Source: an uncultured Actinomycetes bacterium (lineage in GTDB: Bacteria; Actinomycetota; Acidimicrobiia; Acidimicrobiales; RAAP-2). Taken from it: DNA of 64,000 bases. Positions within the stretch are counted from its first letter, which is position 1, and each line of letters starts with the position of its first letter. The position numbers and the translations under genes were made by a program. Shown here in pieces: positions 15,425 to 23,815 of the stretch. The DNA lies in NCBI GenBank assembly GCA_903924205.1, contig CAIYAP010000007.1:186001-250000 (forward strand). Reading direction: 5' to 3'. The notes beneath the pieces are model-generated. The model saw only the letters and a program-made list of their open reading frames with translations, was not told where the DNA came from and did not search any database.

Positions 15425-16185
15425 TCGGTTATCCAGTTCACGTCACCGACATAGGCAACGGGCCCCGTGAGATACGCCTCATTGTCTCGAATATCCACGA
15501 CGAGATCGCCGCCGGGATTAGAGATGGTCACCGGAAGATCGATCTCCCCGGCATCTCGCAGTGCGGCCGCAGTCGCGACCGAACCAGTGCCGCAGGCCAA
15601 CGTCCACCCCACACCGCGTTCAATGACGGTAATGCGGAGGTGGGAACGATCAATAACAGTGACGAACTCGACGTTGGCGCCTCCGCACTTATCGGCCAAG
15701 GCCGCAGCGAGATCTTCTCGCTGAGCGATGCTCCACGAGGCGATGTCGCGCACCACGAGGTGGGGATTGCCCACGTTCACCACGCGGGCCACCTCATCGA
15801 GCGTGTCACCTAGGGTCACGATGCCCATCGACGATCCCCCCACGCCACTGTCTGCCTGAAGCGTGACCTCGCACACTCGGCGGCCGGCTTCGGTCACCAC
15901 CTCGAGCACACCATGGCTTTCGTCTCGCGAGTGCAGGACCGCGGCCGTCAAGCAGCGAAGCCCGTTGCCGCTCATCTCGGCCACCGAACCGTCGGCATTC
16001 CACAGCCGCATGAACACTTCGGTCCCGTCGAGACGAGCCTCCAGTAACCCGTCCGCGCCGAAACCGCGGTGGCGGTCGCAGATAGCGCGCGACGATTCGG
16101 CACTCCAGCGCCAGCTACCGTCACGGTGCACGTCCACGAAGAAGTCGTTTCCGGCTCCCTGCCACTTTTGCACTGTGCGCCGCAT
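15421..16185 (-). CDS. dapF: Diaminopimelate epimerase with Ser replacing one catalytic Cys
   Basis: A 254-residue PLP-independent racemase that converts LL-DAP to meso-DAP. The N-terminal QGAGNDFFV motif, NADGSVAE, and the second catalytic cysteine in WTLACGTGS (Cys198) are present. The first catalytic cysteine, expected in the xxCGNGxR motif, is Ser72 (EMSGNGLRC). Cys78 lies nearby. This could be a natural actinobacterial variant with a Ser/Cys pair or a specialised enzyme; context (miaA and hflX, other dap genes) argues it is the cell's DapF. The ATG at 16185 gives the normal N-terminus; an upstream extension would run into miaA. Confidence 0.88.
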   Translation of the reverse strand: MRRTVQKWQGAGNDFFVDVHRDGSWRWSAESSRAICDRHRGFGADGLLEARLDGTEVFMRLWNADGSVAEMSGNGLRCLTAAVLHSRDESHGVLEVVTEAGRRVCEVTLQADSGVGGSSMGIVTLGDTLDEVARVVNVGNPHLVVRDIASWSIAQREDLAAALADKCGGANVEFVTVIDRSHLRITVIERGVGWTLACGTGSVATAAALRDAGEIDLPVTISNPGGDLVVDIRDNEAYLTGPVAYVGDVNWITE

Positions 16186-16189
16186 ACGT

Positions 16190-17095
16190 TCAGTCTCCCA
16201 AATTTTCCAGCATGGCGTGCAAATTTGCTTGGGCCGAATCTGTCGTCTCGAACCAGCAAATACGTGGGTCACGTCGAAACCAACGCCGCTGGCGACGCAC
16301 GAGACGGCGGGTGGCCTCTAACGCTGCCCCTATCGCCGACTCCCGGTCACATTCCCCTCGCCAAAAGGAGGCGAGTTCGCGATAGCCCACTGCTTGAGCG
16401 GCGGTCTTCGACAGTCCCCCCGGGTGCTGGAGAAGATCGCGAACCTCATCGGCGAAGCCCGCCACCATCCACTCTCGAAAACGATGCTCCACGCGGGCAT
16501 CCATTTCCTCCAATGGACGTTGCAGGCCTAGTTGCATGACGGAACTCTCGCCGTAGGTGGTGAGGCCGTCACCAAAGGACGAAAAGTGACGTCCACTTCC
16601 CTCAATGACTTCGAGGGCGCGCACGATACGCCGCGCATTGTCGGGTTCCACGCGCGAGGCCGCGAGCGGATCACGCTGCTCGAGTTCGGCCATCAGCGCG
16701 GGCAACTCCGTGATGGCACGCTCTTCGAGTCGCTGACGGATGTCTGGGTACATGCCCGGAATGTCGAAATCATCGATGACGGCGCGACCGTACAGACCGG
16801 TTCCCCCGACGTACAGCACGTGATGACCGCGAGCTTCAATATCGTCTCGGGCGACGCGAGCCACTCGTTGAAACTCGGCAACGGAGAATTCTTCCCACGG
16901 ATCGACCAGATCCAGAAGGTGATAAGTGACTTCCTCTCGCTCCGCCGGGGTTGGCTTGGCGGTGCCGATATCCATTCCGCGATAGACCGTCATGGCGTCA
17001 ACGCAGATGATTTCGCAATCACCTCGCTGGCGGGCAACCTCGTGCGCTACGGCTGATTTTCCCGACGCGGTAGAGCCCACGACGGCAATGCGCAT
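16190..17095 (-). CDS. miaA: tRNA dimethylallyltransferase
   Basis: A 301-residue enzyme that adds the isopentenyl group to A37 of UNN-reading tRNAs. The P-loop is GSTASGKS (residues 7-14; the second residue is Ser instead of the usual Pro). The catalytic Asp lies in VDAMTVYRGMDIGTAKP, and the DFDIPG and RVEPDNARRIVRALEV motifs follow. It acts with MiaB, whose gene lies just upstream on the same strand with a two-base gap. The 3' end leaves four bases before dapF. Confidence 0.94.
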   Translation of the reverse strand: MRIAVVGSTASGKSAVAHEVARQRGDCEIICVDAMTVYRGMDIGTAKPTPAEREEVTYHLLDLVDPWEEFSVAEFQRVARVARDDIEARGHHVLYVGGTGLYGRAVIDDFDIPGMYPDIRQRLEERAITELPALMAELEQRDPLAASRVEPDNARRIVRALEVIEGSGRHFSSFGDGLTTYGESSVMQLGLQRPLEEMDARVEHRFREWMVAGFADEVRDLLQHPGGLSKTAAQAVGYRELASFWRGECDRESAIGAALEATRRLVRRQRRWFRRDPRICWFETTDSAQANLHAMLENLGD

Positions 17096-17097
17096 AA

Positions 17098-18489
17098 TTA
17101 GCTAGTTACCGCGAGGCGAATCTTGTGCCTCGGGCCGCGCAGGGTCTCTTCGTATCGACCGATCAGGTGGTGTGGCGCGCCATGGGTAATCGTCGCCGTC
17201 ACCAGCGATCCGGCGCGCGGCAATACGTCCGCATCCACGTGGACCAACTTGCCCTGGCGAGTGCGGCCGCTAGCACGCGTCGGGTCACGGCGCGACGGTC
17301 CCTCGATGAGGACTTCTTCTAGCCGCCCCACTCGCGCTTCATGCTTGCGCACCGCCGAGCGCTCCACCACGGCATCGAGACGGGCAAAACGGTCCGCGAT
17401 GGTCTCGGGATGGACGACGCCCTCGGTCATATCCGCGGCGCGTGTGCCGGGTCGCGGCGAGAAAATGAACACGTAGGCCGAGTCGAACTGCGCCTCGGCC
17501 GCCACCGCCAACGTCTCCTCAAATTGTGCATCGGTTTCGCCAGGGAATCCGACGATGAGGTCGGTCGTCACGGCCAGGTCATCGATGGCCGCTCGCGCCG
17601 AGCGCAGACGATCCATGTATCGCTCCGCGGTATACCCGCGACGCATGGCGGTGAGAACCCCGTTCGAACCCGACTGGAGGGGAAGATGTAATTGCGGGGT
17701 CACGGCCGGAGTTTCCGCCATGGCGGCGATGACGTCTTCACGGAAGTCCTTCGGGTGCGGCGAGGTGAAACGAATTCGTTCGATCCCCTCGATCTCGCCG
17801 AGGCCGCGTAACAGGTCGGCGAATAGTGGCGAACGCTTCGTGATGTCTCGTCCGTAGGAGTTCACATTCTGTCCGAGCACCGTGATCTCGGTCACGCCCA
17901 TCGCGGCCAGACCGCGACCTTCCTGCAATAAGTCCGCGAGGGGGCGAGAAATTTCTCCACCCCGCACCGACGGCACGATGCAATACGCACAACTGTTATC
18001 GCAGCCCGTCTGAATCGTCATCCACGCGGCCCAGGGCACGTCACGAATCGCCGAGAGAGCGGGTGCCATGTCGGTTGCGCGCTCAGGGTCCGGAGCGTCC
18101 CAGACATCCACGATCGGTCCCTCCACGGCGGCACGACGCAAAAGCTCGGGTGCGGAAGCGAGATTGTGAGTGCCAAAAACGACGTCTACCCAACCCGCTC
18201 GCTCGAGGACGCCGGCGCCATCTTTTTGGGCCATGCAGCCACCCACCGCAATTTGCATGCCGGGACGACGGTCTTTGGTTGCCTTGAGGTGACCCAGCGT
18301 TCCGTAGAGGCGATTGTCGGCATTCTCGCGAATGGTGCAGGTGTTGAGAACAACAACGTCAGCCTCGTCCTCCGAGGCGGCGGGCACGAGGCCATCGGCC
18401 TGCAACAGGCCCGCCAGGCGTTCCGAGTCGTGTTCGTTCATCTGGCACCCGAAAGTCTTGATGATGAACGAGCGAGGCTGATCAGACAC
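17098..18489 (-). CDS. miaB: tRNA-2-methylthio-N6-dimethylallyladenosine synthase
   Basis: A 463-residue radical-SAM methylthiotransferase. The N-terminal UPF0004 domain supplies three cluster cysteines (TFGCQMNE, LNTCTIRE, VGGCMAQ). The radical-SAM cluster is CDNSCAYC, and the C-terminal TRAM domain ends the protein. It modifies the i6A product of MiaA. The GTG start has TAGGCT six bases upstream, lying within the end of the EamA gene, so the miaB-miaA-dapF-hflX-dapC run can start from a leaderless promoter here. Confidence 0.94.
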   Translation of the reverse strand: MSDQPRSFIIKTFGCQMNEHDSERLAGLLQADGLVPAASEDEADVVVLNTCTIRENADNRLYGTLGHLKATKDRRPGMQIAVGGCMAQKDGAGVLERAGWVDVVFGTHNLASAPELLRRAAVEGPIVDVWDAPDPERATDMAPALSAIRDVPWAAWMTIQTGCDNSCAYCIVPSVRGGEISRPLADLLQEGRGLAAMGVTEITVLGQNVNSYGRDITKRSPLFADLLRGLGEIEGIERIRFTSPHPKDFREDVIAAMAETPAVTPQLHLPLQSGSNGVLTAMRRGYTAERYMDRLRSARAAIDDLAVTTDLIVGFPGETDAQFEETLAVAAEAQFDSAYVFIFSPRPGTRAADMTEGVVHPETIADRFARLDAVVERSAVRKHEARVGRLEEVLIEGPSRRDPTRASGRTRQGKLVHVDADVLPRAGSLVTATITHGAPHHLIGRYEETLRGPRHKIRLAVTS

Positions 18490-18493
18490 GGTC

Positions 18494-19372
18494 TCAGCCT
18501 AGTAAGGGCTCGGGCGGAAGTTTTTCGGCATCCATGGTGACCACAATCCCCGCCACCACGACCGCCACCATCCCCAAGATGTCGAAGAGCACCACGCCCT
18601 CGTGGAGAAAGACCAAGCCCACGAGAAATGCCACCGCGGGGTCAAGAGCGAGCAAGACCGACACGGTCGCGGGCGATAATCGCCGAAGCGCTTGCATTTC
18701 TGAACCGAATCCCAGCACGGTCGACATCATGGCCACGAGTAACAAGCGAAGGAATACCGATCCTGAACTCGCCACCTCAGAGACGTGGGACATCGCCATG
18801 GGCAAAGTGACGAGGGCACCGATGGACATGGACACCGCCAGACCTTGAAAGCCCTGGGCGTCCTTTCCCACCTGATGCGACGCGAAGGCGTACCAGGCCC
18901 AACCGACGCCCGAACCCGCCGCAAAGAAAATGCCCCAGGCATTCAGGCCACCACCCGGACGCGCCAGCAACAAGACACCCACGAGGGCCAAGACCACCAT
19001 GGCGCCGTGTCGCCACGAACGTTTTCCCAGCGCCGCGACGGCGAAGGGCCCCATGTACTCAATGGCGACGGCGGTGCCGAGGTGGATACGACTCACTGCT
19101 TGGTAGAAACTTTGGTTCATTACCGCGGACGCGAGGCCGAGATTCACGGCTCCTAGCCACTGCCGGCGAGTCCACGATCTCACCGGCGGTCGCACCAGGG
19201 CAAGGAGAACCAGTGCTCCGAGAAGAAATCGCCAGCCGCTCGCGGAGGCCGCACCGGTGACGGCCATGGCGGGCTTCACAATGACCACGGAGCATTGAAT
19301 GAGGACCGCCCCCGTCATGAGCATTCCCGCACCGCCAAACGCGGTGCGAGGTGGTTCAAGGAGTTTTCTCAC
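18494..19372 (-). CDS. EamA-family membrane exporter
   Basis: A 292-residue integral membrane protein with about ten hydrophobic segments arranged as two EamA repeats (DMT superfamily, RhtA/YddG-like). Typical features are the glycine-rich helices, the AVAIEYMGPFAVAAL segment at the end of the first repeat and PATVSVLLALDPAVAFLVG in the second. Members export amino acids or metabolites; the substrate cannot be read. The GTG at 19372 is chosen because it forms a GTGA overlap with the carboxypeptidase stop and has GGAAGG upstream. Confidence 0.82.
   Translation of the reverse strand: MRKLLEPPRTAFGGAGMLMTGAVLIQCSVVIVKPAMAVTGAASASGWRFLLGALVLLALVRPPVRSWTRRQWLGAVNLGLASAVMNQSFYQAVSRIHLGTAVAIEYMGPFAVAALGKRSWRHGAMVVLALVGVLLLARPGGGLNAWGIFFAAGSGVGWAWYAFASHQVGKDAQGFQGLAVSMSIGALVTLPMAMSHVSEVASSGSVFLRLLLVAMMSTVLGFGSEMQALRRLSPATVSVLLALDPAVAFLVGLVFLHEGVVLFDILGMVAVVVAGIVVTMDAEKLPPEPLLG
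18496..18501 (-). promoter_or_regulatory. Leaderless -10 box of miaB
   Basis: TAGGCT six bases before the GTG at 18489. It overlaps the 3' end of the upstream transporter gene. Confidence 0.5.
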
Positions 19373-20637
19373 CAGATGGCCTTCCAAAATGAGGGAGTGC
19401 CCACATTGCTCGACACCCCGAGTTCGCCATACGGCACATGATTGATCGTGACACGAGCAATCGTCGTCCTGGCGCGCCACTGCTGATGCGCACGAGCGGT
19501 CACACGAAAACGAAGTCGGAGTACATCCCCCCTCCAGCTGAGAATGGGTCTCGCCCGAATCACCACGAGACCCACACGTTGCGAACCCCACGTCACGCTG
19601 CCGACTCGTTGGCCTACTTTGAGTTGGCGAAATTCCAGGTGGGCGAGTGCATCGGTGCCGAGTGCCAAACCCGCGGCACCGGCGTGTGCCAAGACATCAC
19701 CGCCAAACTGCGAGAATACGGCGGAGTACACGACCACGTCGTGCCCGCGGATCGAACGGCGCATTGCCAGAACCACGCAACCGCCCGCCGGACCCGTACG
19801 GCCCGATTTCACACCGATGACGCCGTGGCTGCCGACAAAAGGTGTGTAGGACTCCACGACGCCGGCGACCGGCAAGGTCACGCGTGGCCGAGCGACGACC
19901 TCGCGAGCGAAGGGGAAGGCCATGAGGTGTTGAGCCACCGAGATTTGATCGAGTGGCGTCGAGACATTGCCCGGCTCATAACCCGACGGCTCCACGTAGG
20001 TGGTGTGCGGCGCGATCAGTGCGGCCTCGCGATTCATCTCTGCGACGAACGCGTCGGTTGAGCCCGAGACCATGGTGGCGAGCAAGTCGGCAAAGTTATT
20101 AGCCGAACGAATGAGTAATCCGGTGAGCAGGTCGGCTTCGCAGAGCCTCTCCCCTTCGGCCACCTTGACATTTGACTGGTCGGTCTCGGTGTCGTAACGC
20201 CAGTGGGCCACATCGTGCGCCGAAATAGTGAGACAGGGCCCGCGTTCACCACGGCCGAGTGGCAGCGCTTGCAGCGTGACGAGGGCCGTCATCATCTTGG
20301 TCAAGCTCGCGATGGGGACGACGTCGGCGGCGCTGGCATTTTGCCGCGGCGCCGCAAGACTCAACGCCGAGGTTGACCACGGCGCGTTTTCCACCACTAC
20401 CGCCGCACCGCCATGGGCGGGCCACGCCAAGTTCACATCGGCGACGTCATGGGAGAGCGCGCGGCCAGTGCGAATCGACGGATCGGGAGTGACGCGGGGC
20501 GTTGATGCCGGAACCGCCAACACCAGCCCGGCAATCATCGATGCGGCCACTGAGCTGCCGATAAGGACGCTGGTACCACGCGCCACCCAGCCTCGAGACC
20601 ATGCGGGCCGCCGCCGCACTCGACGATGGCGAGCCAC
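19369..20637 (-). CDS. D-alanyl-D-alanine carboxypeptidase (PBP5-type, S11)
   Basis: A 422-residue exported penicillin-binding protein that trims the terminal D-Ala of peptidoglycan stems. The N-terminus is very basic, followed by a membrane segment (SVLIGSSVAASMIAGLVLAV). The S11 motifs are SLTK (SxxK), SANN (SxN) and VKSGRTG (the KTG box, here KSG). A C-terminal beta domain follows. The GTG at 20637 shares one base with the ftsK stop (TAGTG). Placed after ftsK, it is likely made with the divisome, which is inference. Confidence 0.85.
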   Translation of the reverse strand: MARHRRVRRRPAWSRGWVARGTSVLIGSSVAASMIAGLVLAVPASTPRVTPDPSIRTGRALSHDVADVNLAWPAHGGAAVVVENAPWSTSALSLAAPRQNASAADVVPIASLTKMMTALVTLQALPLGRGERGPCLTISAHDVAHWRYDTETDQSNVKVAEGERLCEADLLTGLLIRSANNFADLLATMVSGSTDAFVAEMNREAALIAPHTTYVEPSGYEPGNVSTPLDQISVAQHLMAFPFAREVVARPRVTLPVAGVVESYTPFVGSHGVIGVKSGRTGPAGGCVVLAMRRSIRGHDVVVYSAVFSQFGGDVLAHAGAAGLALGTDALAHLEFRQLKVGQRVGSVTWGSQRVGLVVIRARPILSWRGDVLRLRFRVTARAHQQWRARTTIARVTINHVPYGELGVSSNVGTPSFWKAIW

Positions 20638-23006
20638 TACTCGTCCGCCTGCTGGCGTTCCCACTCGTCGAGCGTCATGAGGACTTTGCGAGATTTCGAG
20701 CCTTCGCCCGGTCCCACGGTTCCCTCATTTTCCAACATGTCCATAATGCGTCCCGCGCGGGCGAAACCGACACGCAGTTTGCGCTGCAGCATGGAGACCG
20801 AACCGGACTGCGTGCGCACCACTAACTCGCGGGCGAGTCGCAGTACTTCGTCATCATCCTCGTCGCCACCGTCGCCCGATGAGCCCAGTGACGAGGGCTT
20901 GGTGGAGGTGATATCCGACGCCACCACGGGCTCCGGACGCCCGCCTTGTGCGGTCCACGCCTGGACGACATTGCGCACTTCTTCTTCTGACACCCAGGGC
21001 GACTGCAAGCGGCGCGCAATATTCGATGACGCCGTCAGCAGGAGCATGTCGCCCTTACCAATCAATCGCTCGGCACCAGCTTGGTCCAAGATCACTCGGC
21101 TATCAGCCAGAGAACTCACGGCAAATGCCATACGCGAGGGAATATTCGCTTTGATGACGCCCGTAATGACATCCACACTGGGTCGCTGGGTGGCGAGCAC
21201 CAGGTGGATACCTACGGCTCGCGCCATCTGCGCGATGCGAACGACGGACTCTTCCACGTCGCGCGCCGCCACCATCATGAGGTCGTTGAGCTCGTCGACC
21301 ACGATGACGATATATGGCAAGAGTTCCGGACCCGCGGGAGCCGGACGATCAATGACGACACCCGTCACATCCTCCACCAATTCGGCCGAACGCTCCTCGC
21401 TGGTGGGCTCCACCGTGATCTTGCCGGCGGCCACCATTTGCTGGTAACTCGTGAGATCGCGAACGCCGTACTGCGCCAAGATGTCGTAGCGGCGCTCCAT
21501 CTCCTTCACTGCCCATGCCAACGCGCCCGCAGCCTTCTTCGGGTCCACCACGACCGGGGAGAGCAGGTGGGGCAGGTCGTTGTATTGGCCCAACTCCACG
21601 CGTTTGGGGTCCACCAGTATCAACTTCAGGTTGTCCGGGGTTGCGCGCATCACCAGGGAAGTAATCAGGCCGTTAATACAGGAGCTCTTACCGGCACCGG
21701 TGGCTCCCGAAATCAAGACGTGCGGCATTTCCGCGAGATTCACGACGACGGTCTGTCCCGAAATGTCGCGACCCAGCGGGACGTCGAGGGGATGATGCGC
21801 CCCAATCGCTTCGTCACTTGCCAGCAGGTCACCGAGGGCCACCAATTGACGCTGACGGTTCGGCACTTCGACGCCGATGGCCGAACGGCCGGGGATGGGC
21901 GCCAAGATGCGAACGTCCGGCGAGGCCATGGCATAGGCAATGTCGCGGTGGAGCGACGTTACCCGCGCTACTTTGACGCCCGCGCCGAGTTCCAGCTCAA
22001 ATCGAGTCACTGTGGGACCAACCGTGTAGCCCACCAAGGTGGTCTCGACGCCGTGAGCCGCTAAGGCCGCAACGAGCTCGTCACCGGCCGCGTCGACGGC
22101 CGCCCGGTCGAGCTTGTGTTCCTTAGTGCGCTGAAGGATTTTCGAGTCGGGCAGCACCCAGTGGCTCTCCGACACCAATGTCGGCGCGGTCGGTTTGGAC
22201 GTTGCCGTGGCCCTCTTCTTGGCGGGAGCCGGTGCGGGTTCAGCCTCGTCATCCAACGTGATGTCCGGCTCATCAAATCGAATGGGCTCGTGCTCCACTA
22301 CCTCCGGCAGGTCATCGGGCTCGTCGTACACAAACTCATCGCGCGGGGGCGCAGGTCGACGACGTGATGGTCGAACGACAGGCTCGTCGTCTTCCCGCTC
22401 CGGCCGTTCGGGCCGAGATGACCACCATCGGGCAAAGAGTCGCCCCACCAGCATGACGACACCGCCGAGGAAGCGCAGTATCTCGAGTAAGCCCCAGCCC
22501 GTCACGATCATGACGGAGACGACGCTGAGCGCGCCCAGAATGACGAGGGCGCCCGCCGTGCCGGTCAGGTCCTTGAGCGTCTTGCCGATGAGGAGACCGA
22601 GATACCCACCGGCGTTTCCCAGTTCGCGTGCGGGCGCGCTCCACGTCGTCGACGCGTTGGCTAATTGAGCAAACGAGGTAAGGGCAATGAAGCCCATCGG
22701 TAGTCCGAACATCAAACGAGCCACTTCCATGGCGGCCTTTTGAACGAGCCGCAGCACGGGAATCACCATGAGGAAGATGGGCAAGACAAATCGCCCAATT
22801 CCAACCACACCGCCCACGGCCAGATTGATCTTGCTGCCGACGACACCCATGGCTCCAAAATCCGACAAGAGCATCAAGGCGCCCGCGACGAAGCTCAAGA
22901 GGAGGAGGAAATCCATTCGGTGTCGCGACCACACCGATGACCGTGCCCCCGCCCGCTTCTTGGCCGGAGCCTTAGATCGAGAAGATGAGCGCGAAGAAGA
23001 TGCCAC
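20637..23006 (-). CDS. ftsK: DNA translocase FtsK
   Basis: A 789-residue septal DNA pump. Four membrane segments occupy about residues 30-190, an acidic/Pro linker 195-280, and the motor 285-700. Walker A is GATGAGKS (434-441). Walker B is IVIVVDELNDLMM (Asp571), where most FtsK proteins have DELADLMM. The C-terminal gamma winged helix (about 725-789) includes GSVSMLQRKLRVGFARAGR, for KOPS recognition. The start is GTG, with GGAAAG and a TAAATT box eight bases upstream. XerC, its recombination partner, is encoded at 51.4 kb. Confidence 0.95.
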   Translation of the reverse strand: MASSSRSSSRSKAPAKKRAGARSSVWSRHRMDFLLLLSFVAGALMLLSDFGAMGVVGSKINLAVGGVVGIGRFVLPIFLMVIPVLRLVQKAAMEVARLMFGLPMGFIALTSFAQLANASTTWSAPARELGNAGGYLGLLIGKTLKDLTGTAGALVILGALSVVSVMIVTGWGLLEILRFLGGVVMLVGRLFARWWSSRPERPEREDDEPVVRPSRRRPAPPRDEFVYDEPDDLPEVVEHEPIRFDEPDITLDDEAEPAPAPAKKRATATSKPTAPTLVSESHWVLPDSKILQRTKEHKLDRAAVDAAGDELVAALAAHGVETTLVGYTVGPTVTRFELELGAGVKVARVTSLHRDIAYAMASPDVRILAPIPGRSAIGVEVPNRQRQLVALGDLLASDEAIGAHHPLDVPLGRDISGQTVVVNLAEMPHVLISGATGAGKSSCINGLITSLVMRATPDNLKLILVDPKRVELGQYNDLPHLLSPVVVDPKKAAGALAWAVKEMERRYDILAQYGVRDLTSYQQMVAAGKITVEPTSEERSAELVEDVTGVVIDRPAPAGPELLPYIVIVVDELNDLMMVAARDVEESVVRIAQMARAVGIHLVLATQRPSVDVITGVIKANIPSRMAFAVSSLADSRVILDQAGAERLIGKGDMLLLTASSNIARRLQSPWVSEEEVRNVVQAWTAQGGRPEPVVASDITSTKPSSLGSSGDGGDEDDDEVLRLARELVVRTQSGSVSMLQRKLRVGFARAGRIMDMLENEGTVGPGEGSKSRKVLMTLDEWERQQADE

Positions 23007-23059
23007 GACTTTCCAATTTACCTTTCACCAGTGCCGAATTCGCTCATGGGCCCACTGCC

Positions 23060-23065
23060 TAGTCT
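23060..23065 (+). promoter_or_regulatory. Leaderless -10 box of the siderophore-interacting-type gene
   Basis: TAGTCT six bases before the ATG at 23072. It is identical in sequence and spacing to the L,D-transpeptidase promoter at 2415. Confidence 0.55.
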
Positions 23066-23071
23066 GGGTAG

Positions 23072-23815
23072 ATGGCCACTCCTGATGACTCCGCCTTCGC
23101 GGCGAAATTAGGTGCTCACGCACTCACTGCCACGGTGCGCAGCACTCGACTCATCGCCCCGCATCTTCATGAACTGGTGCTCGCCGTGGACGACCCCACG
23201 GTTGCGGGGGTTCCCGGTAATGACGTCATGGTGTCGGTCAGCAATGGCGAACGACTGGTTCGTCGCCGATATTCCGTTCGCGACGTGTCGTCGGACTCGC
23301 TCACGCTGTGGATTCGCCAAGGGCACGACGGTCCTGGGGCCGCCTGGGCCGCGAGCGCCCACGTGGGTGATGTCACCACCGTGATCGGTCCGCGAGGCAA
23401 GATCGTGCTCGATCCCCTCGCTGACTGGCATCTCTTCGTCGGCGATGAAGCATCTCTCAGCGCTTTTTACCGACTCGCCGAGTCCATTGACCCGCCTGGC
23501 CAAGCGATTTTCATCTTGGCCCTCAGCGAACCTGACGATTTCGTACCCCCCGCGACTATTGAGGGCCTCGGTTACACCGCGATCTTTGTCGATCGCCATC
23601 TTGCGGGCACCGCGCCGCTACTGGACGCTCTCGCCGCTTTTGAATTTCCGATCGGCGATGGCCACGCCTACCTCTTCGGAGAGTTCAGTGAGATGCGCGG
23701 CGTTCAGGCCGCACTGGTGGATCGAGGTCTCGAGCCCGACGCCATCTCCCTCAAAGCTTTTTGGCGCCGCGGACGCGAAAACCGTGATCATGGCGAACCT
23801 GACAAAGAGGTTTAG
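23072..23815 (+). CDS. Siderophore-interacting-type flavin reductase (ViuB-like)
   Basis: A 247-residue FAD-dependent reductase of the siderophore-interacting protein family, which releases iron from ferric siderophores using NAD(P)H. The FAD-binding motif is RRRYSVRDV (about residues 64-72). The NAD(P)H domain begins FVGDEASLSAFYRLAE, and the C-terminal LKAFWRRGREN is diagnostic. It is a lone plus-strand gene. No siderophore transporter is beside it. Its 3' end overlaps the RNase J gene by four bases on the opposite strand. Confidence 0.85.
   Translation: MATPDDSAFAAKLGAHALTATVRSTRLIAPHLHELVLAVDDPTVAGVPGNDVMVSVSNGERLVRRRYSVRDVSSDSLTLWIRQGHDGPGAAWAASAHVGDVTTVIGPRGKIVLDPLADWHLFVGDEASLSAFYRLAESIDPPGQAIFILALSEPDDFVPPATIEGLGYTAIFVDRHLAGTAPLLDALAAFEFPIGDGHAYLFGEFSEMRGVQAALVDRGLEPDAISLKAFWRRGRENRDHGEPDKEV

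Noticed and set aside
21081-22064. 327-codon plus-strand frame inside ftsK
   Set aside because: It is the reverse of the FtsK motor region, His/Gln-rich and featureless; high GC content produces such mirror frames.
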